From: Lysobacteraceae bacterium
Lineage (GTDB): Bacteria > Pseudomonadota > Gammaproteobacteria > Xanthomonadales > Xanthomonadaceae
Reading direction: 5' to 3'
DNA: 34,788 nucleotides
NCBI GenBank assembly: GCA_027483745.1
Contig: JAIXTZ010000109.1
Span: 1-34,788, forward strand
In this document: piece after piece, positions 12,338 to 19,379 of the stretch
Layout of the letters: each line of letters opens with the position of its first letter
Position numbering within the stretch: the stretch's first letter is position 1
Notes under the pieces: generated by a model
Told to the model about the DNA's origin: nothing
Seen by the model: only the letters and a program-made list of their open reading frames with translations
Database searches by the model: none
Translations under genes and position numbers: made by a program

Positions 12338-13732
12338 TCAGCGCGGGTCGGCCACCAGCACGCGCCAACCCCAGGCCGGCAGCGTCATCGGTTCGCCCTC
12401 GCGTACGGTGACGCGGTCGCCGCGCTCCCAGTCGGCGTAGTCGCCGGCCTGCGGGTCGTCGTGGAAGCGCACCGTCTGCGCCTCGGCGCTGAAGTTGAAG
12501 ACGGCGAAGACCTTGTCGCGGCCGTTCTGGCGCACGAACGAAAACACCTTGCCCTGCCGGTCGCTGGGCACGTGCACCATGCGCGCGCCCCAACGGCCGG
12601 CGTGCAGCGCGGTGTTCGCGGTGCGCAGATCGATCAGGCGCCGGTAGACGTCCGCCATCGGATGCTCGCGCCAGACGATCGGATCGCGCTCGAAGAATTC
12701 GAGGCGCTTGTCGTAGGCCGCTTCCTGCCCGTTGTAGATCAGCGGGATGCCCTCGCCGACGAAGCTCAGCACCATCGCCGCCGGCAACGCCTCGCCGAAG
12801 GCCTCGAACTCCGTGCCTTCCCAGCTGTTCTTGTCGTGGTTGCTGGTGAAGGTCATGCGCAGCGCGTGCGCCGGCCAGAAATTCTCGTTCCACGAATAGT
12901 AGACGTGCAGGGCGTTGGTGTCGGCCTTGCCCTGCGCGATGCCGTGCACGGCGTCGTACCAGCTCCACGCATAGCTCGCGTCGAACGCTCGGGCATGCAG
13001 GTCGCGCGATTCCCATTCGGCGAGCAGGAATACGCCGCCTTTCTCCGGCGGGCGCGCGGCGTCGAGCTCGCGACGCACCTGCTCCCAGAAATCCAGCGGC
13101 ACGAAACCGGCGACGTCCATGCGGAAGCCGTCGATGCCGACATCGACCACCCAGTGCCGCAGCGCCGCCTGCATGTAGGCGCGCAGGCCGGGCTGCGAAT
13201 AGTCGAGCTCGATGATGTCGCTCCAGTCCCACCACGGCGTCGGGCGGAAATCGCCTTTCCAGTCGCGCTTGTACCAGTCGGGGTGTTCGGTGCGGAGCGG
13301 GTTGTCCCAGGCCGTGTGGTTGGGCACCCAGTCGAGGATCACCTTCATGCCCTGCGCGTGCGCCGCAGCAACGAAGGCGCGCAGGTCGGCCTCGGTGCCG
13401 AACTCCGGGTTCACGCCGAAGTAGTCGCGCACCGAATACGGGCTGCCGAGCAGGCCCTTGCGATGCTCGACGCCGATCGGGTGGATCGGCATCAGCCAGA
13501 GGAGGTCGACGCCGAGCGCCTTCAGCCGCGGCAGTTGCGCCTGCGCCGCGGCGAAGGTGCCTTCCGGCGTGAACTGGCGGGTGTTGATCTGGTAGATGAC
13601 CGCGTCCTTCGCCCATTCGGGCGTGGCCGGCCCCGGCGCGGGCGACGGGGCATGGCGCGCGATGTCGGCCGCGGCGGCGCTCGCGAGGCGATGCGCTTCA
13701 GTGGGGGCGAAGGGCAGCGGCTCGGCGGCCAT
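12338..13732 (-). CDS. GH13 alpha-amylase family enzyme (signal-peptide region out of frame)
   Basis: From the first in-frame ATG (13732) the protein is 464 residues. The GH13 (beta/alpha)8 barrel motifs are all present: VPNH (136-139, region I), GFRMDVA with nucleophile Asp206 (region II), LLAEWES with acid/base Glu239 (region III), and FTSNHDKNSW with Asp300 (region IV). It should hydrolyse alpha-1,4-glucans or maltodextrins. The body opens with WAKDAVIYQINTRQFTPEGT, typical of maltogenic or neopullulanase-like GH13 enzymes, and ends with a beta-sandwich C domain. The only longer start in this frame is TTG at 13810, which would add a non-hydrophobic His-rich leader. A convincing signal peptide exists at 13797-13743 one frame away, so a 1-nt loss in a C run is suspected. 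The gene follows the GGDEF-EAL gene on the same strand. Confidence 0.88.
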   Translation of the reverse strand: MAAEPLPFAPTEAHRLASAAAADIARHAPSPAPGPATPEWAKDAVIYQINTRQFTPEGTFAAAQAQLPRLKALGVDLLWLMPIHPIGVEHRKGLLGSPYSVRDYFGVNPEFGTEADLRAFVAAAHAQGMKVILDWVPNHTAWDNPLRTEHPDWYKRDWKGDFRPTPWWDWSDIIELDYSQPGLRAYMQAALRHWVVDVGIDGFRMDVAGFVPLDFWEQVRRELDAARPPEKGGVFLLAEWESRDLHARAFDASYAWSWYDAVHGIAQGKADTNALHVYYSWNENFWPAHALRMTFTSNHDKNSWEGTEFEAFGEALPAAMVLSFVGEGIPLIYNGQEAAYDKRLEFFERDPIVWREHPMADVYRRLIDLRTANTALHAGRWGARMVHVPSDRQGKVFSFVRQNGRDKVFAVFNFSAEAQTVRFHDDPQAGDYADWERGDRVTVREGEPMTLPAWGWRVLVADPR

Positions 13733-13797
13733 GGCGGGCAGGGGGAAAGGACGGCGACGAAGGCAAGGGTGAGCGTGAGCGTGCGTTGGGGGCGCAT
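13733..13797 (-). other. Out-of-frame signal-peptide sequence belonging to the GH13 gene (putative frameshift)
   Basis: Read from ATG at 13797 this stretch gives MRPQRTLTLTLAFVAVLSP, a textbook Sec signal n- and h-region, but the frame then runs into a Pro/Arg-rich shadow ORF. Adding one C to the five-C run (GGGGG at 13741-13745 on the plus strand) would join it to LPAMAAEPLPFAP of the amylase with a clean AMA/AE cleavage site. Explanations are a sequencing or assembly error, a recent mutation, or phase variation at the homopolymer. Confidence 0.7.
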
Positions 13798-13813
13798 GCG
13801 CGAAGGCCAAGCC

Positions 13814-15739
13814 TCAGCGCTGCGCCGCGTGAGCCACGTCATCCGCGTGGTCGGGGAAACGCTCGGCATACCAGCGGGCGAACACCGCGGCAGGCATGGC
13901 ATCGCCCCACCAGCGGCCCTGCCCGGCATCGCAGCCCAAGGCCTGCAGGCGCTCGGCCTCGGCGGCGGTCTCAATGCCCTCGGCCACGCTGCGGATCCCG
14001 AGGCTCGCGGCGAGCTGGGCGATCGCACGGACGATCGCCTCGCCCTGCGCGCCGTCGGCCAGGCCACGCACGAAGCGCTGGTCGATCTTCAGGGTCTGCA
14101 CGTCGAAGCGTTGCAGGTAGCCGAGGTTGGAGTAACCGGTGCCGAAGTCGTCGATGGAGAGCCCCACGCCGATGGCGCGCAGGCGGGCGATGCGATTGCG
14201 CAGCGGCTCGGCGTCGCCGACGAGGCTGGACTCGGTGAGCTCGAGCAGGAGCTGGCGGGCCGGAAGCGCGTTCGTCGCAAGCGCGCGCTGAACGACGACG
14301 TCCAGCTCGCCCTGCGAGAGCTGGACCGGCGAGACATTCACCGAGACCGCGAGCGGCGGCAAGCCGCGGGCTTCCCAGCGCCGCGCCTGCGCCACCGCTT
14401 CCTCCAACGCCCAGGTGCCCAGCGGATGGATCAGGCCGCTGCGTTCGGCGAGCGGGATGAAGGCCCCCGGCGGCACCAGCCCGCGCTCCGGGTGACGCCA
14501 GCGCACCAACGCCTCGACCGCGCCGACGCGACCGCTCGCAAGGTCGACGATGGGCTGGTAGTACAACTCCAGCTCGCCGCGTTCGATGCCCGCGCGCAGC
14601 TCGGAAACGAGCCGGAGGTGCTCGCCGACGTCGAGGTCCACTTCGGCGTCGGCGAAGCGGAAGGCGCTGCGGCCATCCGCCTTGGCGCGAGCCATCGCGG
14701 CCTCGGCGCGATTGAGCAGCGTCTCGAACGTGTCGCCGTCGTGCGGGAAGCGGGCGATGCCGATCGAGCTGCCGCAGGTGATGCACAGGCCGTCGCGCTC
14801 GAACGGTTCGGCGAGGCCATCGAGCAGGCGCTGCGCGAACGCGGCCAGGGCTTCGGCGTCGGCCAACTCGGTGCTGACCACCACGAACTCGTCGGCACCG
14901 AGGCGCCCGAGGGTGTCGGTCTCGGCGGCGAGCACGCGCAGGCGTTCGGCGATCCGCTGCAGCACCGCGTCGCCCACGCCGTGGCCCAGCGAATCATTGA
15001 CGCGGCGGAAGTCGTCGAGGTCGATGACCAGCATCGCCAGCGGCCCGCCGTCGCGGCGCGCCCGCGCCAAGGCCTGGGCGAAGCGATCCTGCACGAGCAG
15101 GCGGTTCGGCAGCCCGGTCAGCGCATCGTGCTGCACGAGGAAGGCGAGGCGCACGGCGCTGTCCTTCGCCCGGCTGCTCTCGGCCTCGGCGCGCGCCACG
15201 GCCGCCTGCAGGTCGCGGGCCATCGTGCGGCCGATCACCGCGACGACGACAAGGATGAGCGCGCGATTGATGAAACTCCACCATCCCACCGGGTGCCGGA
15301 TCGGGGTGAACCAGCCGGCAACCTCGGCCACGGTAAAGAAGGCAAGCGCGAGCAGGATGAAGCACCCGAGCAGGATCAGGGGCTTCGGTCTCAGGGTCAT
15401 CGCCGCGAGGACGAGGATGCAGGGATACGCGAGCACGACGAGGTCGGTGACGCCGGTGCGCAACCCGATCATCGCCGTGGCCACGAGGGTCATCACCCAC
15501 AGCACGGTCAGCAGCGCTTCCTCCACGCGCCGCCGTTGCTGCAACCAGAGCGCGACGCCGAGCAGGGCGACGCCCACGACGAGGGGCAACAGCGCCAGCA
15601 TCTCGATGATCGCGAGGTTGATGACGGCGAACACCGCCAGCGCCACCATCATCAGGACGATCAGCTGCTGGACGCGCCGCGATTGCAGCGCGAGCAGGGG
15701 GTCGCGCACGGCGCCGGCGTGGGCAGGGCGCTGGCTCAC
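13814..15739 (-). CDS. Membrane-bound GGDEF-EAL protein, probably a c-di-GMP phosphodiesterase
   Basis: This 641-residue protein starts at GTG. Residues about 25-170 contain five to six hydrophobic helices forming an unrecognised membrane sensor. A short coiled-coil linker (172-195) leads to the GGDEF domain (HDALTGLPNR at 204-213), whose active-site motif reads GADEF at 281-285 instead of GGDEF. The EAL domain has EAL at 409-411 (VEALVRWRHPERG), TESSL and DDFGTGYSN (530-538), so the phosphodiesterase residues look intact. The usual QGY near the end reads QGRWWG. The likely net activity is c-di-GMP hydrolysis, with the GADEF domain inactive, weak, or serving as a GTP sensor. It lies between the TM2-like gene and the GH13 gene on the same strand. 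Its target is unknown; biofilm or secreted-enzyme control is inferred from the neighbours. Confidence 0.93.
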   Translation of the reverse strand: MSQRPAHAGAVRDPLLALQSRRVQQLIVLMMVALAVFAVINLAIIEMLALLPLVVGVALLGVALWLQQRRRVEEALLTVLWVMTLVATAMIGLRTGVTDLVVLAYPCILVLAAMTLRPKPLILLGCFILLALAFFTVAEVAGWFTPIRHPVGWWSFINRALILVVVAVIGRTMARDLQAAVARAEAESSRAKDSAVRLAFLVQHDALTGLPNRLLVQDRFAQALARARRDGGPLAMLVIDLDDFRRVNDSLGHGVGDAVLQRIAERLRVLAAETDTLGRLGADEFVVVSTELADAEALAAFAQRLLDGLAEPFERDGLCITCGSSIGIARFPHDGDTFETLLNRAEAAMARAKADGRSAFRFADAEVDLDVGEHLRLVSELRAGIERGELELYYQPIVDLASGRVGAVEALVRWRHPERGLVPPGAFIPLAERSGLIHPLGTWALEEAVAQARRWEARGLPPLAVSVNVSPVQLSQGELDVVVQRALATNALPARQLLLELTESSLVGDAEPLRNRIARLRAIGVGLSIDDFGTGYSNLGYLQRFDVQTLKIDQRFVRGLADGAQGEAIVRAIAQLAASLGIRSVAEGIETAAEAERLQALGCDAGQGRWWGDAMPAAVFARWYAERFPDHADDVAHAAQR

Positions 15740-15776
15740 AAGCCGCGGGCACCCTCCGGCGCGAGGCGGACGGCGT

Positions 15777-16025
15777 TCACGGGGCAGGCTTGTACAGCGC
15801 CGCGTGGATGCAGGCGACCAGGCTCACGAGGCCCCAGCCGAAGGGCGCGAAGCCCAGAGTGAAGATGAACGTGAGCACGGCCAACAGGCAGGCCGCGGCG
15901 AACCACACCATCGCCCAGAGGATGCGGCCCTGCACCAGTTGGCCAAGGCCTGGGATGAAGAAGCTGCAGACGGCGGCGATCACATTGCCCGTGCTGCCGC
16001 GCCCCGCGCTGTCCTGTCCGCTCAT
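15777..16025 (-). CDS. Small TM2-like membrane protein
   Basis: This 82-residue protein starts at ATG 16025, with AAGGAGG 7 bases upstream on the minus strand, one of the best ribosome sites in the window. A hydrophilic N terminus precedes a first hydrophobic segment, NVIAAVCSFFIPGLGQLVQG, which carries the PGLGQL.QG pattern seen between the helices of TM2-type proteins. Two or three further hydrophobic stretches follow (MVWFAAACLLAVLTFIFTLG, GLVSLVACIHAALY). No enzyme motif is visible. It stands 37 bp upstream of the GGDEF-EAL start and may be co-transcribed with it. The longer frame reaching 16175 would add an Arg/Gly-rich leader without a ribosome site and is rejected. Confidence 0.85.
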   Translation of the reverse strand: MSGQDSAGRGSTGNVIAAVCSFFIPGLGQLVQGRILWAMVWFAAACLLAVLTFIFTLGFAPFGWGLVSLVACIHAALYKPAP

Positions 16026-16090
16026 GCCCGCCTCCTTGACGTCGATCGTGTGCCAAGGGTGCGGCCGTGGGGTGTCACCGCGCAAGCGTC

Positions 16091-16123
16091 GGGGAGGACG
16101 GCCGGCGCCGCGCCGCCCTCCCC
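16091..16123 (-). terminator. Hairpin downstream of the pectate lyase gene
   Basis: GGGGAGGACGGC (16091-16102) and GCCGCCCTCCCC (16112-16123) form a 12-bp stem with one mismatch around a 9-nt loop that is itself largely self-complementary. It starts about 20 bp after the pectate lyase stop on the minus strand. There is no T-run, so it may terminate poorly or simply protect the mRNA 3' end. Confidence 0.4.
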
Positions 16124-16143
16124 CTGAGCCACCAACGGCGGGA

Positions 16144-17805
16144 TCAGTTCTGCGTCGAGCACTTGTTCGGCGCACCGCCCGGATCGCTGCCGAACGCGGC
16201 CGTCGTGCAGGCGATGCTGTTGCCCACGCCGACGAAGCGCGACACCCAGCTGCCCTTGCGACCGAAAGCGACCCACCCCGAACCGCGGGTCACGCTGCAG
16301 GTGCCGCCGAGGTCGGCGCACTTGCTGAAGCCCGCGGGGTAGTCACCGGTGCCGCCGAGCACGGGGGGCGTTCCACCACCGCCGGACGGCGGCGGCGTCA
16401 CGGCCGGACGCGTCGCCGACGCGGCGTTCGAGCTCGTTTCGCGACCGTCGACCGTGGTGCTGATCCAGTACCAGTACGGCACGCCGGCCACGGCGGTCGC
16501 GTCGCTGTAGCTGCGGATGCTGGCGCCGACGAGGCCGATGCGGCTGCGGCCGGCCGGATTGGCGTCCGTGTCGCGGTAGACCTCCTGGGTGCCGGGCGTG
16601 AGGTTGGCCGGCGTCCAGGCGAGGTTGATGCCGGAGGACGACGCCGAAGCGGTCAGGGCGATCGAGGGCGTCGCGGCCGGCGGCGGGGGCGGCGGAGGCG
16701 GGGGCGGCGTGCCGCCGCCCGAGCCGCACTGCGGCGCCGAGGTGGCGAGGTTGGTGCCGGCGCCCGCGGTGGCGAACACCAGGCACTTCACCTGCGCGGC
16801 AGGCGCGATCGGCAGGGTGTAGCCGAGCGGCTCGGGGAACGTGCGGGTGCTTTGCCAGTTGGTCGCGTTCACCGTGTTGCCACCGGGCGACGACCAGGTG
16901 ATGCCGCTGCCGATGAAGTTGTTGCGCAGCTCCCAGAAGCCGATCTGCGAACTGTCGCGCGAGGTCACCGGGTTGGCGGCGTTCTCGAAGTAGTTCGCCT
17001 CGATCAGGGCGACGCCGCCCATGCGAACGTTGATGCCCGAGGTGCTGATGTTGCCGAAGTAATTGTTGGCGATGTGGCTCAAGCCGAAGCGCTGCAGCGG
17101 CACGCGCGCCTGCACGTTCTCGAAGCGGTTGCGGTAGTACGTGGTGCGCGCCGCGTTGTGGTCGGTGAAGCTGTCGGTGTGCCCGTTCAGCGCGACCTTC
17201 TGGTAGTTGTAGACGTGGTTGTACGAGACGGTGATGAAGCGCGCGCCGCGCTTGATGTCGATGCCGCCGTCGAAGCTGGCGTCGCCGGCGCCGGGGCAGC
17301 TGGTGAGCGAGGCGAAGATCGTGTTGTGGTCGATCCAGATCCGCTCGGGGATGCGGCCCGCGCCGCGGCCCTCGACGGTGATCGAGTCGGCGCCTTCGCC
17401 ACCCGGCAGCAGGCCGATCGTCATGTTGCGGACGATGACGTTGCGCGAGTTGCCGACGATGAAGATGCCGAAGTTGGCCGAAGAGCCGTTGGCGCCCTCG
17501 ATGGTGATGTCGCTCTTGTCCTTGATCTCGACGACCACCGGGTCCTTGCGCCACTGCGCGCAGGGGTCGGTGATGCTGCGGAAGTCGAAGGTGCCGGTGT
17601 AGCGGATCACCAGCCCGCCGCTGCCGCTGTAGGCGTCGAGGGCGGCGCGCATCTGTTCGGGGGTGCTGACGACGACGGGGGCACGGGTGCCGCCGCCGGT
17701 GGTGCCGGCGGCGTAGCCGACGGCTTGGGCCTGCACGCCGAGGGCGATCGGCAGGGTGAGCAGCCCCAGCACGAGGGCGGGGGCAGGGGGGCGCTTGGAG
17801 GGCAT
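16144..17805 (-). CDS. Secreted pectate lyase, polysaccharide lyase family 1, with C-terminal modules
   Basis: From ATG 17805 (GGAG 7 bases upstream) the protein is 553 residues with a signal peptide ending GVQAQA. Residues about 30-345 form the PL1 parallel beta-helix: NVIVRNMTIG, IWIDHNTI, GGIDIKRGARFITVSYNHVY, and the catalytic arginine region RVPLQR at 234-239 (RxPxxR pattern), all typical of pectate lyases that cleave polygalacturonate by beta-elimination with Ca2+. A linker with ten consecutive prolines (367-376) leads to a fibronectin-III-like domain (about 380-470). A short Gly/Pro linker then leads to a C-terminal Cys-containing module (from about 493) with FSKCADLGGTCSV and GWVAFGRKGSWVSRF, a module seen at the end of other xanthomonad-type polysaccharide lyases and probably carbohydrate-binding. 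A consensus-like promoter lies upstream. Confidence 0.94.
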   Translation of the reverse strand: MPSKRPPAPALVLGLLTLPIALGVQAQAVGYAAGTTGGGTRAPVVVSTPEQMRAALDAYSGSGGLVIRYTGTFDFRSITDPCAQWRKDPVVVEIKDKSDITIEGANGSSANFGIFIVGNSRNVIVRNMTIGLLPGGEGADSITVEGRGAGRIPERIWIDHNTIFASLTSCPGAGDASFDGGIDIKRGARFITVSYNHVYNYQKVALNGHTDSFTDHNAARTTYYRNRFENVQARVPLQRFGLSHIANNYFGNISTSGINVRMGGVALIEANYFENAANPVTSRDSSQIGFWELRNNFIGSGITWSSPGGNTVNATNWQSTRTFPEPLGYTLPIAPAAQVKCLVFATAGAGTNLATSAPQCGSGGGTPPPPPPPPPPAATPSIALTASASSSGINLAWTPANLTPGTQEVYRDTDANPAGRSRIGLVGASIRSYSDATAVAGVPYWYWISTTVDGRETSSNAASATRPAVTPPPSGGGGTPPVLGGTGDYPAGFSKCADLGGTCSVTRGSGWVAFGRKGSWVSRFVGVGNSIACTTAAFGSDPGGAPNKCSTQN

Positions 17806-17882
17806 GGGCAAACTCCGGAGGGGATCGGGATGCCGCCAGGGCGCGGATCGAACCGTGGGGGAAGGCGTTCGGCGGCCGGGCT

Positions 17883-17911
17883 ATTCAACGCCGGATGTCT
17901 ACCGGTGTCAA
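17883..17911 (-). promoter_or_regulatory. Sigma-70-type promoter upstream of pectate lyase
   Basis: On the minus strand TTGACA (17911-17906) is followed after exactly 17 bp by TTGAAT (17888-17883), a full -35 match with four of six -10 matches. The predicted transcription start near 17876 leaves about 70 nt of leader before the pectate lyase ATG. It is the best promoter-like pair noticed in the window. Confidence 0.6.
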
Positions 17912-17941
17912 TCGACCTCGTCGTCGCCGCGCACGGCGCTG

Positions 17942-17973
17942 CTGCAGCGCAAAACGGTGATGTTGCGCTGCAG
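17942..17973. repeat. Perfect 11-bp inverted repeat (operator or terminator candidate)
   Basis: CTGCAGCGCAA (17942-17952) and TTGCGCTGCAG (17963-17973) are exact inverse complements around a 10-nt spacer. The dyad lies 24 bp after the histidine kinase stop and is centred about 81 bp upstream of the predicted pectate lyase transcription start. It could be the kinase operon's terminator (no T-run seen) or an activator site for the lyase promoter. Confidence 0.6.
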
Positions 17974-17996
17974 GACGCGCCTGCCGATGCGCCGGC

Positions 17997-19379
17997 TCAG
18001 GCGGGCGCCTGGCAGGGGAAACGGACGTCGACCCGGCAGCCCGCGCCGGCCTCGCTCTGGATCCGGATTTCACCGCCCAAGGTGCGCTCCACGAGGGTGC
18101 GGACGATGCTGAGGCCAAGGCCGGTGCCGCCGCGCATCCGCGCCGTCGTGTAGAACGGCTCGAAGGCCTTGTGCATCACCTCGGGCGACATGCCCACGCC
18201 CGCGTCGATGACGCGCACCCACGCGATGCCGCCGCTCTGACCCGCCTCGACGTCGATCCGGGCGTCGGCCGGCGGCGTTTCGCCGTACCCGTGCACGCAG
18301 GCATTCACGACGAGGTTGGTGACCACCTGCGCCAGGCTGCCCGCATAGCTGTCGCAATCGACCGCTGCCATCTCGGCGAGCCTTGCCTGGACGCCGCGAC
18401 GCCGCAGCATCGGCGACAGGGTGGTGAGGACGTCGGCGAGCGTGTTGCCCAGCTCGAAACGGCTGCGCACGTCGTGGGTCTGGTCGGCGGCGGTACGCTT
18501 GAAGCTCTCGACCAAACCGGCGGCGCGAGCGGCGTTGCGCTGGGCCATGTCCAAGCCGTCGCCGATTTCCGCCAAGCCGGCTTCGAACCGGGTGCGGGTC
18601 AGCGTGCCGCGGGCCTGCGCCTCGCGCAGCGTCGCAAGCAACCCGGCGCAGTGGCTGACGGCGGTGACGATGACACCCACCGGCGTGTTGATCTCGTGCG
18701 CCACGCCGGCCACGAGCTGGCCGAGCGCGGCCATCTTCTCGCGCTCGACGAGGTGACTGCGGGCCTTCTCGAGGTAGTCGAGCGCGGCGCGCAGCTCGGC
18801 GGTGCGCTCGGCGACCCGCTCCTCCAGCGACGCGTTCAGCGCCTCCAGGCGCCGCTGGTAATCCCGGCGCTCGGCCGCGGTGAGCACGCGACCGAACACG
18901 TCGGAGAGGCTGCCGAGGAAGCTGACCTCGTCGTCGGTCCATGGGCGCGGCTCTCCGCGATGCTCGGCACAGAGGATGCCGACCATGCGGCCATGCTGGC
19001 GCACCGGGCAATCGAGCATGGAATGGATTCCGAGGACGTCGAGGTAGCCCTTGGCGAACTCAGCGGTATCCGGGTGGGTGGCGGCATCGCAAGCCACGAT
19101 GGCGCGCTCCCGCGCCAGGGCCTCGAAGTAGCGGGGGTACTGGGCGGCCGTCAGTTCGACATTCGAGCCCTCGCGGTGGCCGCCTCCCGCGAGATCGAAC
19201 AGGTGCAGGCAACGGATGGACTGGCCATCGCCGCCGCGCAGCCACACCCCGCAGCGGTCGATGCCCAGGCCTTGCACGGCGGCGGCGGTGATCGCGCGCG
19301 CGCTCTGCGCCACGTCGCCGTCGTCGATGTATGTCGCCTCGCTGAGCGCCAGCAGGAGGCCGTCCCGCGTGCCCCTCAC
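17997..19379 (-). CDS. Cytoplasmic GAF-domain sensor histidine kinase
   Basis: This 460-residue protein starts at GTG, and its first four bases GTGA overlap the stop of the upstream response-regulator gene, implying translational coupling. Residues about 10-165 resemble a GAF domain (ARAITAAAVQGLGIDRCGVWL, then LDCPVRQHGRMVGILCAEH). A coiled coil (about 170-215) leads to the DHp helix with phosphoacceptor His228 in VAGVAHEINTPVG. The ATPase domain carries the N box (VVTNLVVNACVHGYGE), G1 (DAGVGM), an F-box-like FEPFYTT and G2 (GGTGLGLSIVRTL). There is no transmembrane segment, so it should sense a cytoplasmic signal through the GAF domain. Its partner is almost certainly the adjacent DUF3369-type regulator. 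The signal is unknown. Confidence 0.94.
   Translation of the reverse strand: MRGTRDGLLLALSEATYIDDGDVAQSARAITAAAVQGLGIDRCGVWLRGGDGQSIRCLHLFDLAGGGHREGSNVELTAAQYPRYFEALARERAIVACDAATHPDTAEFAKGYLDVLGIHSMLDCPVRQHGRMVGILCAEHRGEPRPWTDDEVSFLGSLSDVFGRVLTAAERRDYQRRLEALNASLEERVAERTAELRAALDYLEKARSHLVEREKMAALGQLVAGVAHEINTPVGVIVTAVSHCAGLLATLREAQARGTLTRTRFEAGLAEIGDGLDMAQRNAARAAGLVESFKRTAADQTHDVRSRFELGNTLADVLTTLSPMLRRRGVQARLAEMAAVDCDSYAGSLAQVVTNLVVNACVHGYGETPPADARIDVEAGQSGGIAWVRVIDAGVGMSPEVMHKAFEPFYTTARMRGGTGLGLSIVRTLVERTLGGEIRIQSEAGAGCRVDVRFPCQAPA

Noticed and set aside
12461..15862. 1133-codon open frame on the plus strand, antisense to the GH13 and GGDEF-EAL genes
   Set aside because: The minus-strand frames carry complete catalytic motifs of known families. 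The plus-strand frame is an Arg/Ala/Glu/His-rich mirror of high-GC codons with no recognisable domain.
16681..16715. Tandem short repeat in the pectate lyase gene considered as a microsatellite or mobile-element scar
   Set aside because: It simply encodes the poly-proline linker between domains, and the reading frame is intact.
15790..18153. 787-codon plus-strand frame over the pectate lyase gene
   Set aside because: Antisense shadow of a clear PL1 gene; low-complexity Arg/Gly/Ala composition and no motif.
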